A DNA stretch of 39,041 nucleotides, from positions 1 to 39,041 of the forward strand of contig JABIJM010000017.1 of the NCBI GenBank assembly GCA_018655525.1. The letters run 5' to 3'. A program made the position numbers and the translations under genes. This document shows, one piece after another, positions 1-9,906 of the stretch. Numbering within the stretch: position 1 is the first letter of the stretch; each line of letters starts with the position of its first letter. Source of the DNA: Candidatus Woesearchaeota archaeon (GTDB taxonomy: Archaea > Nanobdellota > Nanobdellia > Woesearchaeales > GW2011-AR9). The notes beneath the pieces are model-generated. The model ran no database searches and had not been told where the DNA came from. It saw nothing but the letters and a program-made list of their open reading frames with translations.

Positions 1-955
<955 letters not shown>

Positions 956-1146
956 TATTTCTAAATTATTTTACATCCCTTTTATTAGAAGTATTCGTTT
1001 TGTTATAGATCTTAGATCTACAAAGCTGTTATTAAAGGAATAGTGTCATGTTGTCGTCCAAGATTTAACTTGGATCACCTTATTCACACTCAAGATTAAT
1101 TGAGCATACATTGTGTTTTGTTCAAGGAAACGAGTTTGTTTATAAA
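956..1146 (-). promoter_or_regulatory. 16S rRNA promoter and leader with three hairpins
   Basis: On the minus strand a TATA box (TTTATAAA) lies at 1139-1146, predicting transcription from about 1117 and a leader of roughly 160 nt before the 16S 5' end. The leader contains three short inverted repeats: TAGATC/GATCTA (1006-1020, 6 bp), GTCCAAG/CTTGGAT (1056-1075, 7 pairs including one G-U) and CTCAA/TTGAG (1089-1104, 5 bp). Archaeal pre-rRNA leaders usually pair with sequence downstream of 16S to form a processing stem. That partner is outside the window, so the role of these hairpins is an inference. Confidence 0.5.
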
Positions 1147-1234
1147 GCTTTCTATTATAAATAAGAGAGGTATATCGAGGAGAAATTAGATTAAAAATTA
1201 TAAAACAGAAATAATTGATAGAAATGATGAAAAT

Positions 1235-1342
1235 CTAACTTGCTTGAATCCTACGTCTACGTTTAGCCTTTTTCATTTTCTTACGTTGCCACTTCCAACG
1301 CATTTGACCTTTTTTCTTCCAACGTCTTGAACTTCTTTTCAT
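1235..1342 (-). CDS. rpl41e: Large-subunit ribosomal protein eL41
   Basis: This is a 35-codon ORF on the minus strand that is easily missed because of its size. Its second half reads MRWKWQRKKMKKAKRRRR, very close to eL41 (archaeal and eukaryotic forms are about 25 residues, almost all Arg, Lys, Trp and Met). eL41 is a single helix that sits at the bridge between the ribosomal subunits. A start at Met14 (position 1303) would give a 22-residue protein of classical size. However, a TATA box at 1366-1373 lies about 28 nt from the ATG at 1342, which is the spacing for a leaderless start, so the longer 35-residue form with an extra basic N-terminus is favoured. It lies next to the 16S promoter region and is divergent from the membrane-protein gene at 1444. 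Confidence 0.85.
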   Translation of the reverse strand: MKRSSRRWKKKGQMRWKWQRKKMKKAKRRRRIQAS

Positions 1343-1365
1343 GTTTTGATTGGGAGAAGTAAGTG

Positions 1366-1382
1366 TTTTATAAAGGTATCGG
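1366..1382. promoter_or_regulatory. Strong BRE/TATA element for eL41, possibly bidirectional
   Basis: On the minus strand this reads CCGATACCTTTATAAAA, a TFB-recognition-like element followed by a TATA box, about 28 nt from the eL41 ATG. Nearly the same element occurs at 24681-24696 and 38726-38739. Because TTTATAAA is self-complementary, it could also serve the divergent membrane-protein gene, although a second TATA-like stretch (TTTATAA) at 1411-1417 is better placed for the ATG at 1444. Confidence 0.6.
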
Positions 1383-1443
1383 AAAAGAAGATACCATTAA
1401 GGCAATCAAAAGATTTATAATGGCCAAAATAGTTTCTAGAATT

Positions 1444-1737
1444 ATGAAAAAAGGTGTTGGATTATTTATGCTATTGTTTATCGTTGTATGTTCCTTTATA
1501 GCGGTTGCTGCCGACAACATAACAGAGAATATAACTCAAGAAAACACTCCAGAAGTTAAAGACAAATTAGACTTTGCACTTTCTACAACTATGATTATTG
1601 GTATTATACTAGCAGGGATATTGATTTATTTTGCAGTAAAATTACATTTAAAAATCATAAAAATAACCACATACATAATAATATTATTAATTGGATTATT
1701 TATTGCTTATTCTATATATCACTACAGTTTAATTTAA
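1444..1737 (+). CDS. Small membrane protein with signal peptide, function unknown
   Basis: I do not recognise this 97-residue protein. From the chosen start it has a basic N-terminus (MKKG), a hydrophobic segment ending in AVAAD that looks like a cleavable signal peptide, a short polar stretch containing NITENIT (possible N-glycosylation sites), and two further hydrophobic helices covering most of the C-terminal half. In-frame upstream starts at 1363 and 1420 would add a lysine-rich tail, but the TATA-like TTTATAA at 1411-1417 fits a leaderless start at 1444. The stop codon overlaps the stop of the convergent signal-peptidase gene by three bases. Confidence 0.7.
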   Translation: MKKGVGLFMLLFIVVCSFIAVAADNITENITQENTPEVKDKLDFALSTTMIIGIILAGILIYFAVKLHLKIIKITTYIIILLIGLFIAYSIYHYSLI

Positions 1738-2201
1738 TAAATAATAGCAACAACAACGCCTTTCACGTCTTTAAATCTTATTTTAGAAGGATCTTTAAAT
1801 GGTGAATTGTCTCCTTTTGTGATATAATAGATACCTTGATTGTCTTCCCCTTTCTCAATAACACGATGAATTATAACACCATATGAACTTTGATAGGAGA
1901 TAACATCTCCAACATTAATATCATCTGCTTTGTTTGGGAGTATTTCAATCGCGTTTGAATCTTGATCTAAGAATGGATCCATAGAGTTGGTATTTGTAAA
2001 TTTCGCCCAGATAGAATTTTTTATGTTTAAAGTGACTTTATTTTTAGAAACTTGAATTTGATTTTCGTGAATCCAGTTACTTGGAGAAGGATGTTCTTCT
2101 AAGACGAAGGGATTGATGGAATCTTGCGACAATGCTGCAACTGAAAAAATTAGAATGATTAGAATTGTCATGAAAATGATAGTTTTTTTCCAGATTCGCA
2201 T
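1734..2201 (-). CDS. Signal peptidase I, S26 family (archaeal/ER type)
   Basis: This 155-residue protein has one N-terminal membrane helix (about residues 7-24) and a C-terminal peptidase fold. The motifs match S26B signal peptidases, which use Ser, His and Asp. The nucleophile is likely Ser73 in TNSMDP; His112 lies in IIHRVIE and Asp131 in TKGDNSPFKDP. The phrase DINVGDVISY is also typical. It would cut signal peptides from exported proteins such as those at 1444 and 2275. About 48 residues separate the helix from the catalytic Ser, more than in many short archaeal signal peptidases. A TATA-like CTTAAATAC lies near 2224-2232, so the start is probably leaderless. It may be a specialised paralogue rather than the main enzyme. 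Confidence 0.85.
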   Translation of the reverse strand: MRIWKKTIIFMTILIILIFSVAALSQDSINPFVLEEHPSPSNWIHENQIQVSKNKVTLNIKNSIWAKFTNTNSMDPFLDQDSNAIEILPNKADDINVGDVISYQSSYGVIIHRVIEKGEDNQGIYYITKGDNSPFKDPSKIRFKDVKGVVVAIIY

Positions 2202-2274
2202 AAATTATTTGAATAGACGATGTATTTAAGTTTTATGAATGTAATATATATGTTGGAGAAGTTATTAAAAAAAA

Positions 2275-2787
2275 TTAATATTGTTCAGACTGAACAGCAG
2301 GTAAATATTCACCAACAATTTTACAGACTAAACCAGCAATCTTTGATGCATTCTCGGGATTTCCCTGTAAGGTCCTACATTCAACGCCTTGACCATTATT
2401 AAAACAATTAAATGATTCGTCAGGGTGAATAGTTCCTTCATACATTTGAGAAAATTTTCCAGTAGTGGTATTGACCATTGCAAGATCATTGTTAGAGATT
2501 TGAACATTCGCTTCCCTATTATTACCCCAGATCCATGCAACGCCTGCAGGAGTATCAATAGAAAATTTATATATCTTATTATGGCAATTTTTGTCTGGAA
2601 CTTCAAAATTTATTGTTGAATCACCAGATTCAAATGTCCCTTTGTAAGTTTTTGTTGGTTCACACATTTCAAAATATGGAACACATCTTCGTCCTGCATA
2701 ATGAGTAGGACCTATACACCCACCTCCTAAAATTGTTAATAGACTTGTAGCTAGTATATTTTTAATTCTGGATTTATTTATTACCAT
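2275..2787 (-). CDS. Putative lipoprotein, function unknown
   Basis: I do not recognise this 170-residue protein. It begins MVINKSRIKNILAT and has a hydrophobic stretch ending LTILGGGC, a lipobox-like site where Cys would be lipid-modified. The mature part is rich in Cys (eight or so) and looks like a secreted beta-rich domain, possibly disulphide-bonded. The frame stays open 18 codons further upstream to an ATG at 2841. A TATA box (TTTATAAA on the minus strand) lies at about 2812-2819, inside that extension, and would place the transcript start near 2787, so the shorter form is chosen. Confidence 0.75.
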   Translation of the reverse strand: MVINKSRIKNILATSLLTILGGGCIGPTHYAGRRCVPYFEMCEPTKTYKGTFESGDSTINFEVPDKNCHNKIYKFSIDTPAGVAWIWGNNREANVQISNNDLAMVNTTTGKFSQMYEGTIHPDESFNCFNNGQGVECRTLQGNPENASKIAGLVCKIVGEYLPAVQSEQY

Positions 2788-2919
2788 TTCATTTATTAAA
2801 ATAGCCAGCCATTTATAAACTTTGTCACTGAAAAGAGACAATCAGGGAATTGGAGTGCATCAGAACAACAAGAAACCTACACAACAACCTTTATATAATT
2901 CTCAAGACTCTGACATAAG

Positions 2920-4617
2920 ATGGATTTTCAGAAATTAGTTGATGTGTACGAAGAGTTAGAAAAGGTATCTTCAGGGAACAAGATGCGAGAAATTCTTGCG
3001 GATTTCTTTAAGACTGTTCCGAAAGAGGACATTGCAATTGTTGCATACCTGACACTTGGAAAATTTTCATCTGATTATGAGAATGCAGTTCTTGGATTTG
3101 CTGAAAGATCAATTTTGAAAGCAATTAGTTCTGCTGCAGGTGTTTCTTCTGGAAAAGTCAGAGAGTCTAATCAGAAAACAGGAGATGCAGGATTGACCGC
3201 TGAAATATTTCTAAAACATAAACCACAAACACTTGTTCCTGTGGGAAAATTAACGATTCATGATTTATTTGATAACTTAAAGAAACTTGCAGATACTAGC
3301 GGAACTGGTTCTCAAGATCAAAAATCAATTATGCTTGTTAGAATGTATCAACAAGTTTCATCTAAAGGTGCTAAGTATCTTACGAGGATTGTTCTTGGAA
3401 CGTTACGGATGGGTGTGGGAGATATGACAGTTCTTGATGCGCTTGCAATTGCATATACGGGTGAAAAGAAAAATAAAGAAATACTTGAAAATGCATATAA
3501 TATATGTCCAGATGTTGGTGTGATGGCAGAAACAATAGCAAAGAAAGGTTTGAAAGGTTTGGAGAAAATTGAGGTACAAGTCGGACGTCCAATTAAGATG
3601 ATGCTTGCGCAACGTATTGGAGATTTAGATGATCTTGAAAAAAAGATGCCAGGGAAAGTTTCTGTTGAAGGAAAGTATGATGGTGAACGTGTGCAAGCCC
3701 ATAAAACAAAGGATGGAAAGATCCAATTATTTTCACGTCGTTTAGATAATACGACAGCACAATTTCCAGATTTGGTGAAGTATCTTGAAGATATTAAAGC
3801 AAAGGAATTTATCTTAGAAGGAGAAATTCTTGCAATAGATGAAAATGGAAAACCTTTAGCGTTTCAAACATTGATGCAGAGACGTCGGAAAAATGATGTG
3901 GAAGAATATATCAAAAAAGTGCCTGTCCAAATTAAAGTGTTTGATTTATTATATGTAAATGGAAAAACTGTATTTAATGATCCATTTCAAGAACGACGAA
4001 AGATCATCAATAAAATCGTACCGAAAGGAAAACACATCATGCCTGCTGAAGAGATATTAACTGATGACGTTGAAGAAATTAATGACTTCTTTCAAAAAAT
4101 GTTGGATGATGGATACGAAGGCATTATGATTAAAGCGTTAGACGGAGTTTACCAAGCAGGCACACGAGGATGGAATTGGATTAAATGGAAGAAAGAATAT
4201 GTTAAAGAGATGTCTGATACATTTGATTTAGTTGTTGTTGGTGCATATTACGGGAGAGGTCGGCGAAGTGGTGTCTATGGTGCATTGTTATGTGCGGTTT
4301 ATGATTCTGAAAATGATTCTTTTGAAACATTATGTAAACTGGGAACAGGTTTAACTGATTCTGTATTAGAGGAGTTACCTGAGAAGTTGAAAAGGTACGA
4401 ATCTTCAAAGAAACCCGCACGTGTGAATTGCAAAAAGGAAATGATCCCAGACGTGTGGTTCAAACCAGGTGTTGTTGTTGACGTTCTTGCTGCTGAGTTG
4501 ACTAAAAGTCCGTTCCATACAGCTGGTGTGGCCTTACGATTTCCACGGTTCTTGAGGTTCAGAGATGATAAGAAGGCTGAGCAAGCAACAACTGTTAAGG
4601 AAGTTTCTGAGATCTAA
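2920..4617 (+). CDS. lig: ATP-dependent DNA ligase
   Basis: This 565-residue protein has the usual length and order of archaeal replicative DNA ligases: an N-terminal DNA-binding domain (about 1-220), an adenylation domain (about 225-420) and an OB-fold domain (about 425-550). The nucleotidyl-transfer lysine is K252 in the motif EGKYDGER. Further motifs are EGEILAID (motif III), DGYEGIMIK (motif IV) and WIKWKK (motif V). It seals nicks between Okazaki fragments and in repair. A TATA box (CTTTATATAA, about 2889-2898) lies 22-30 nt before the ATG, so the transcript is probably leaderless. It is monocistronic, with 124 nt before the next gene. Confidence 0.97.
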   Translation: MDFQKLVDVYEELEKVSSGNKMREILADFFKTVPKEDIAIVAYLTLGKFSSDYENAVLGFAERSILKAISSAAGVSSGKVRESNQKTGDAGLTAEIFLKHKPQTLVPVGKLTIHDLFDNLKKLADTSGTGSQDQKSIMLVRMYQQVSSKGAKYLTRIVLGTLRMGVGDMTVLDALAIAYTGEKKNKEILENAYNICPDVGVMAETIAKKGLKGLEKIEVQVGRPIKMMLAQRIGDLDDLEKKMPGKVSVEGKYDGERVQAHKTKDGKIQLFSRRLDNTTAQFPDLVKYLEDIKAKEFILEGEILAIDENGKPLAFQTLMQRRRKNDVEEYIKKVPVQIKVFDLLYVNGKTVFNDPFQERRKIINKIVPKGKHIMPAEEILTDDVEEINDFFQKMLDDGYEGIMIKALDGVYQAGTRGWNWIKWKKEYVKEMSDTFDLVVVGAYYGRGRRSGVYGALLCAVYDSENDSFETLCKLGTGLTDSVLEELPEKLKRYESSKKPARVNCKKEMIPDVWFKPGVVVDVLAAELTKSPFHTAGVALRFPRFLRFRDDKKAEQATTVKEVSEI

Positions 4618-4741
4618 GGGTTGATGTAAGAATATTTTTTATTGATTAGGTTTGTTTTAGAAAATGTGAATAAATAGAGGGAATTAATCTAATATTTTAT
4701 TAAACGATAGATTTTTATAGGGTTATAAGTTTCTAGGAAAC

Positions 4742-5080
4742 ATGTTAGGATTTTCAAAGAAGGATAAAATTAAGTCCTTTATAAAAATATTGAAAAAGGC
4801 TGCTGCTGAAATGGAAGCAATAGGGTTTGATGATTCCAATCTTGTAACTGGCTTTGCTGAAATGGAGGCAGAGATTACAGAACTTGAGGATAACCACACA
4901 GAGTTGAAAAATCATCTTGAACGAGAATTCTTTGATGTGAAAAGTAATATAACTGCTTTACTTAAAAGCAGCAGACATCCAACAGAACGGAAACAAAGAA
5001 TGATGAAGAATAAGGATAAATTAGAAGCAATCTCCGAAAGAATTGAGAATGCTGCAAAAAATCTTTATAGTAAACTTTAA
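4742..5080 (+). CDS. Helical, charged protein of unknown function
   Basis: This is a 112-residue soluble protein I cannot assign. Composition and spacing suggest it is almost wholly helical, with a likely coiled coil around residues 35-70 (alternating Glu, Leu, Ile and Asn) and a basic stretch near 78-90 (RHPTERKQRMMKNKDK). A TATA-like TTTTTATAG at 4711-4719 lies 23-30 nt before the ATG, supporting a leaderless transcript. It stands between ligase and a membrane-anchored protein, each with its own promoter, so neighbours give no clue to function. Confidence 0.7.
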   Translation: MLGFSKKDKIKSFIKILKKAAAEMEAIGFDDSNLVTGFAEMEAEITELEDNHTELKNHLEREFFDVKSNITALLKSSRHPTERKQRMMKNKDKLEAISERIENAAKNLYSKL

Positions 5081-5251
5081 ACTTCTCAATTTAAGATGCC
5101 CATCTAGATTTCTCCATTTTTTTGTAATATTAATATTTTCTAATAAAGAAGTTTATAACTTTCCCAGCGGTTTTAAGATTTGAGAATTCTTTATAGAGGA
5201 AATTTGGATTACAAAAAACTTTATAAACGATGAAGTTTTCTTAAATGCAAC

Positions 5252-6070
5252 ATGGCAAGTAAAAAAGGTGTTGATATTGCGGAATTAATCAAAGCTAAAG
5301 AAGCACAAAGAAAAAAAGTATTAGAACCAGAAGTAGAAGCTGAAGAGGAAACAAAAGAAACAAAAGTAACTTCTGAAGCAGCAGTAGAAAAGAAGAAAAT
5401 GTTGGATAAGCAGATGTCTATAAACATCAATCCTCGAGGTATTCTAAAAGTCTGTGCAATTGTAGTTGTTCTTATGTTAGTATTCTTTGCGGGTAGATTT
5501 AGTGTAGGCGATATTGGTATTGTAGATAGTGGTAGTGATTCTGGAAGTTGGTTAACAGGCTTATTTAGTGGTGTTGACGCAGTGGATGAAGTTACCGGAG
5601 AAGCAGTTCCTAAAGCTGATGAACCCGTAGTAGTAGAAGAACCTAAAGTAGAGCCAAAGGAAGAACCTAAAGTTGAGGAAGTCGTTGATGTACCTGAGAA
5701 AACAGTTACAACATACGATAACACCCAACTTGTATTAAACAACGTAAAAGTTGATTGGAAGGAAACATGGGGAAAAATTATTCAACTGGATTATACTATT
5801 ATTAATGGAGAAGACGGAACAATTAAACCATCTTACATTAGTATTAGAGTTGAAGGATACGGAGATTTTGAAAAGAAAATGCCACTCCCAACATCTGGAA
5901 AAACAGTTAAAAAAGGTCAACGCTTTGAAGCAATCACAAATGTACCGAAAGGATTTGCATACAGTGAAAGCACAACAGGAGATCTAACAAGTGTGACTGT
6001 TACTGCAACTCTTTACGATGCAAATGATAACATAATGGGTTCATTCATTAGCGACTTTAGTTTAAAGTAA
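5252..6070 (+). CDS. Membrane-anchored protein with extracytoplasmic domain, unknown
   Basis: This 272-residue protein has a charged, lysine/glutamate-rich cytoplasmic N-terminus (about 1-62), one membrane helix (about 64-82, ILKVCAIVVVLMLVFFAG), a Ser/Gly/Asp linker, a Val/Glu/Pro/Lys-rich stalk (about 125-150) and a C-terminal domain of about 115 residues with alternating beta-strand character. The C-terminal part resembles small beta-sandwich domains of archaeal surface proteins, but I cannot name a family. The promoter is CTTTATAAAC at 5219-5228, with the ATG 24 nt further on, so it is leaderless. The low-complexity stalk and single anchor suggest display on the cell surface. Confidence 0.75.
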   Translation: MASKKGVDIAELIKAKEAQRKKVLEPEVEAEEETKETKVTSEAAVEKKKMLDKQMSININPRGILKVCAIVVVLMLVFFAGRFSVGDIGIVDSGSDSGSWLTGLFSGVDAVDEVTGEAVPKADEPVVVEEPKVEPKEEPKVEEVVDVPEKTVTTYDNTQLVLNNVKVDWKETWGKIIQLDYTIINGEDGTIKPSYISIRVEGYGDFEKKMPLPTSGKTVKKGQRFEAITNVPKGFAYSESTTGDLTSVTVTATLYDANDNIMGSFISDFSLK

Positions 6071-6352
6071 ATATTTTTTCTTTTTATTTTTTTATTTATT
6101 AATCTAGATGTAGTAGTAAGAAATCTATATATAGATTCTTTCTTTCCCAATGTTACCAGATGGACGTATAAAATAAGAGGGAGTTTAGCTTATAAAATCC
6201 AGCTGGTTAATCTAAAGGGTTGTCAAACTTCCTGTTGTAAAGAGTCTGTCTGGTTGTTTTCTTACAGAGTGTAGTATTGAATATTATCCACATTACCACA
6301 ACCTTTATAAACAAGAAATAAAACAATTATCCATAACAAAGAGGGAGTTTTA
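6071..6352 (+). other. Intergenic region before smc with palindrome, hairpin and promoter
   Basis: No gene is seen here. The stretch holds a perfect 16-bp palindrome (AATCTATATATAGATT, 6122-6137), a TATA-like GTATAAAAT (6167-6175), and a potential hairpin whose 8-bp outer stem joins GGGAGTTT (6179-6186) to AAACTTCC (6225-6232) with an inner AGCT/AGCT pairing. The smc promoter is probably CCTTTATAAAC near 6302-6312, giving a leader of about 20 nt with the Shine-Dalgarno sequence GAGGGAG (6341-6347). The 11-mer AGAGGGAGTTT occurs both at 6176-6186 and at 6340-6350. A small RNA is possible but unproven. Confidence 0.4.
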
Positions 6353-9300
6353 ATGACGAAGATTAACAGACTTACAATCCATGGTTTCAAAAGTTTTGCA
6401 CACAAAACTGATATACCTTTTAATAATGAATTTAATTGTATTCTAGGACCTAACGGTTCCGGTAAATCTAATATTGGAGATGCGATGTGTTTCGTTCTTG
6501 GAAGAATTTCTGCGAAATCTATGCGTGCTGAGAAAGCTGCAAATTTAATATTCAATGGTGGAAAATCTAAGAAACCTGCAAATTCTGGTACTGTTGAAAT
6601 GGCCTTCTGTAATAAAAATAAAGTATTTCCAACCGATGATAAAGAAGTTGTCATTGGAAGAACGATTACAAAAAAAGGAAGTAGTATCTACAAAATTAAT
6701 GGAAAGAAAAGAACACGTTCTGAGATTGTAGAACTAATGGGAAATGCTCGGATTAACCCTGATGGATATAATATTATTTTACAAGGTGATATCACACGAT
6801 TTGTCACGATGTCTTCAACTGAAAGACGAAAAATCATTGAAGGGATTAGTGATGTTGCAATTTACGAAGAAAAAAAACATAAAGCAGATTTAGAATTGAA
6901 TAAAGTAGAAGAAAAATTAAATTCTGCAGCTATTATTCTTAAAGAACGAAAGGTATATTTGAAAGAATTGAAAAAAGATAGAGATCAAGCACTTCAATTT
7001 AAGGAAGTTAAAGATAAAATTGATTCTCATAAAGCAACATATTTAGATATGCAAATTAAAGAAAAAGAAACAATTCATGCAAAACATCTAGGAGAAGTTC
7101 AGAAACATGAAACTAGATTGAAAGAAGCTGAAGAAAAAGTAGACGTATTAAAAGCAGAAATTCTAAAACATAAAGAAGAGATTTCTGCAATTAATAAAGA
7201 TATTGAACAAAAAGGAGAAAAGGAGCAAGTTAAAGTTCATAAGGAGATTGAAGATTTGAAAGTTTCTGTTACCCGTGATAAAACACGGATGTCTACATTA
7301 AAGGATGAAATTAATAAAATCAAATTACGAAAAGATCAATTTAAACAGGAATTAAAAGATCTTGAATTAAAAACTTCTGGATTCACAAAGAAACAAAAAG
7401 AAATGCAAGATGCAGTTGGAAGAAAACAGCGTGAATTAAATCAATTAAATGGAAAAATTGCGGAATTCCGTAAAAAAAATAAAATTGAAACATCTCAAGA
7501 ATTAGATCAAGATATTGAAGCGAAAGATAAATTGATTGATGTTAAACAAGAAGAAGTTCAACAGATTCGTCAACGTCAACAAGAATTATTGCGTGAGAAA
7601 GATAAAATTGAATATCAACTTGAAACACTTGATGAACGGATCAATAAGGTTAAAGAAGTTGCTTCTGAAAACAAAGAACAAGTTAGAGAATTACAACAAT
7701 TAAAAACGAATTTTAAGAATGCTACACTACGATTAAATACATGTTTAGATCAAGATAGTAGTTTTACATCCCAATTAGCAAATGCACGACGAAATTTACA
7801 AGACGTGCAAGAGAAACATGCAAATTTAAATGCAAAGGCAATGAATATTAAAGCGGGTATTGCAAGTAATAATGCAGTACGTTCAATCCTTGAAAATAAA
7901 ACAATGTTTAAAGGTGTTCATGGAACTGTTGGTGAATTAGGTCAAGTAAATAAAAGATATGCACAAGCTCTTGAAACCGCAGCGGGATCACGAATGAATT
8001 TTCTTGTAGTTGATAATGATGGTATCGCTGCAGATTGTATTAAATATTTGAAATCTAACAAATTAGGAAGTGCGTCATTTATTCCATTAAACAAAATCAG
8101 ATATAGAGAAGTTGAATCTTCCGATAAAAGTTTATTGAAAGAATCAGGAACACATGATTTTGCAATCAATTTAATTTCATATAAATCTCAATATAAAAAA
8201 GCATTTCAATCAGTATTTGGAAATACATTAATTGTTGAAGATATTAACGCAGCACGGAACGTTGGTGTTGGAAAAATTAAAATGACAACACTTGATGGAA
8301 GTTCCATTGAATCAAGTGGAGTTATGCGTGGTGGATTCATGGCTAAGAAAAGGTCTGGTGGATTCCAAGAACGTGATTCATTAGAAGCTTTGGAACGCGT
8401 TGAAGGTGAAATTGCTGAATATCAAAGTATTCTTTCAAATATTCAAACTAAACGTGGTGTAAATGAAGAAGAAATTTCTGCATTACGTAAAAGTAAAGCT
8501 GAGATGGAAGGAAGTATTATTACATTAGAAAAGACATTACATCTTAATACTGATGATCTTGACGCAACAAAAGATCTTAAAAAAGAATTAAAAGAAAATT
8601 TAATAAAAGTAGATGATGAATTACGAGAAGTTATGAAAAACATTTCTATGAATAATAGAGATCTTGCGGATTTAAAATCCAAGAAAAATATTTTACGTTC
8701 TCAAGTAACTGCGTTACGAAATCCACGATTACTTGCACAAATGAGTGCATTTGAAGAATCTCGTCAAGGATTACGTGAAGATATTTTACGTCTTGAAAGT
8801 GATCTAAAGAATGGTGCAATCCAAGTGGATCAAATGTTAGCTCCTGAGAGAATCAAAATTTTAGAGATTATGAAACAACATGAAAAAGAAGAATCAGAAT
8901 TTACAACTGAAATTTCTGGATTAAATACAGATATTAAAGAAAAAGATGCTGCATTAAATCTTAAAGAGAAAGCAAGTAAAGAGTTCTATGCAAAATATAA
9001 AGAATTATTTAACAAGCGTGAAAAATTAAGTAGTTTCATTAATACATCTGATAATAAAGTTGAATCTTTACGTGATAAATCACGTGTAAGTGAACGTGAA
9101 TTAAATTTAATTTCTTTAAAGAATGCAGAAGTTAAAGCGAAATTAGCTGGGTTACAAGAAGAGTTTGAAAGATATAAAGAAGCACCTCTTCTTAAGAATA
9201 AACAAATTGATGAATTACGAAAAGAAGTTGCACGGTTTGAAGTAATTTTATCTCAGATGTCTGCAGTGAATATGAAAGCTTTAGAGATCTATGAAAAAGT

Positions 9301-9844
9301 TGAAACCGAATATACGGCATTAGTAGATAAACGAGAATCTTTGATTGGAGAAAAAACAGATGTTATGACTCTAATGAATGAAATTGAAACAAAGAAGAAA
9401 GAACATTTCATGACAACTTTCAATAAAGCAAATGAAAATTTCACAAAAGTTTTCGGAAACCTATTCAACAAAGGAAAAGCATTCCTTCAGTTAGATAACC
9501 CTAACAAGCCATTTGATGATGGTCTAAGCATTAAAGTGAAGTTATCCGGAAATAGATATATGGATCTTAAATCTTTGAGCGGTGGAGAGAAAACATTGAC
9601 TGCGTTAAGTTTCATATTTGCAATTCAAGAATATCAACCAGCTTCTTTCTACATCTTAGATGAGATTGATGCTGCTCTTGATAAACATAATGCTGAAAGG
9701 CTTGCAAAATTAATTAGAAATTATTCTAATGGTGCACAATATATTACCATTTCACACAACGATTCTGTGATTTCTGAAGCTGACACCTTGTTTGGTGTAA
9801 GTATGAAAGAAGGTGTGAGTAAGGTAACTAGTTTAGAGATTTGA
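6353..9844 (+). CDS. smc: Chromosome segregation ATPase SMC
   Basis: This is a 1163-residue SMC protein of full length. The Walker A motif GPNGSGKS is at residues 32-39. A first coiled coil covers about 165-510, the hinge about 515-670 (beginning with the typical FKGVHGTVGEL), and a second coiled coil about 675-1010. The ABC signature LSGGEKTLTAL starts at 1075 and Walker B FYILDEIDAALD has its Asp-Glu at 1103-1104. SMC dimers entrap and extrude DNA loops with a kleisin. The usual partner genes scpA and scpB do not follow; instead a cassette of unknown genes does (9907-11173). The start is supported by GAGGGAG 5 nt before the ATG. Confidence 0.98.
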   Translation: MTKINRLTIHGFKSFAHKTDIPFNNEFNCILGPNGSGKSNIGDAMCFVLGRISAKSMRAEKAANLIFNGGKSKKPANSGTVEMAFCNKNKVFPTDDKEVVIGRTITKKGSSIYKINGKKRTRSEIVELMGNARINPDGYNIILQGDITRFVTMSSTERRKIIEGISDVAIYEEKKHKADLELNKVEEKLNSAAIILKERKVYLKELKKDRDQALQFKEVKDKIDSHKATYLDMQIKEKETIHAKHLGEVQKHETRLKEAEEKVDVLKAEILKHKEEISAINKDIEQKGEKEQVKVHKEIEDLKVSVTRDKTRMSTLKDEINKIKLRKDQFKQELKDLELKTSGFTKKQKEMQDAVGRKQRELNQLNGKIAEFRKKNKIETSQELDQDIEAKDKLIDVKQEEVQQIRQRQQELLREKDKIEYQLETLDERINKVKEVASENKEQVRELQQLKTNFKNATLRLNTCLDQDSSFTSQLANARRNLQDVQEKHANLNAKAMNIKAGIASNNAVRSILENKTMFKGVHGTVGELGQVNKRYAQALETAAGSRMNFLVVDNDGIAADCIKYLKSNKLGSASFIPLNKIRYREVESSDKSLLKESGTHDFAINLISYKSQYKKAFQSVFGNTLIVEDINAARNVGVGKIKMTTLDGSSIESSGVMRGGFMAKKRSGGFQERDSLEALERVEGEIAEYQSILSNIQTKRGVNEEEISALRKSKAEMEGSIITLEKTLHLNTDDLDATKDLKKELKENLIKVDDELREVMKNISMNNRDLADLKSKKNILRSQVTALRNPRLLAQMSAFEESRQGLREDILRLESDLKNGAIQVDQMLAPERIKILEIMKQHEKEESEFTTEISGLNTDIKEKDAALNLKEKASKEFYAKYKELFNKREKLSSFINTSDNKVESLRDKSRVSERELNLISLKNAEVKAKLAGLQEEFERYKEAPLLKNKQIDELRKEVARFEVILSQMSAVNMKALEIYEKVETEYTALVDKRESLIGEKTDVMTLMNEIETKKKEHFMTTFNKANENFTKVFGNLFNKGKAFLQLDNPNKPFDDGLSIKVKLSGNRYMDLKSLSGGEKTLTALSFIFAIQEYQPASFYILDEIDAALDKHNAERLAKLIRNYSNGAQYITISHNDSVISEADTLFGVSMKEGVSKVTSLEI

Positions 9845-9906
9845 GTTTGTTCTTACAAAAGAGTAGTCATGTTTATATGAAAGGCTGTTTTATAGCCTAA
9901 TATAGC

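Noticed and set aside
1071-1079. GGATCACCT on the plus strand, like the 3' end of 16S rRNA
   Set aside because: The 16S gene is on the minus strand and its 3' end is outside the window. A 9-base match can arise by chance in a window of this size.
5221-5742. Long open frame on the minus strand opposite the membrane-anchored protein gene
   Set aside because: It is a Ser/Thr-rich mirror of the Glu/Val/Lys codons of the real gene, with no promoter or ribosome-binding site.
6179-6232. A tRNA gene starting GGGAGTTTAGC
   Set aside because: Only 54 nt long, with no T arm (no TTC) and no anticodon arm.
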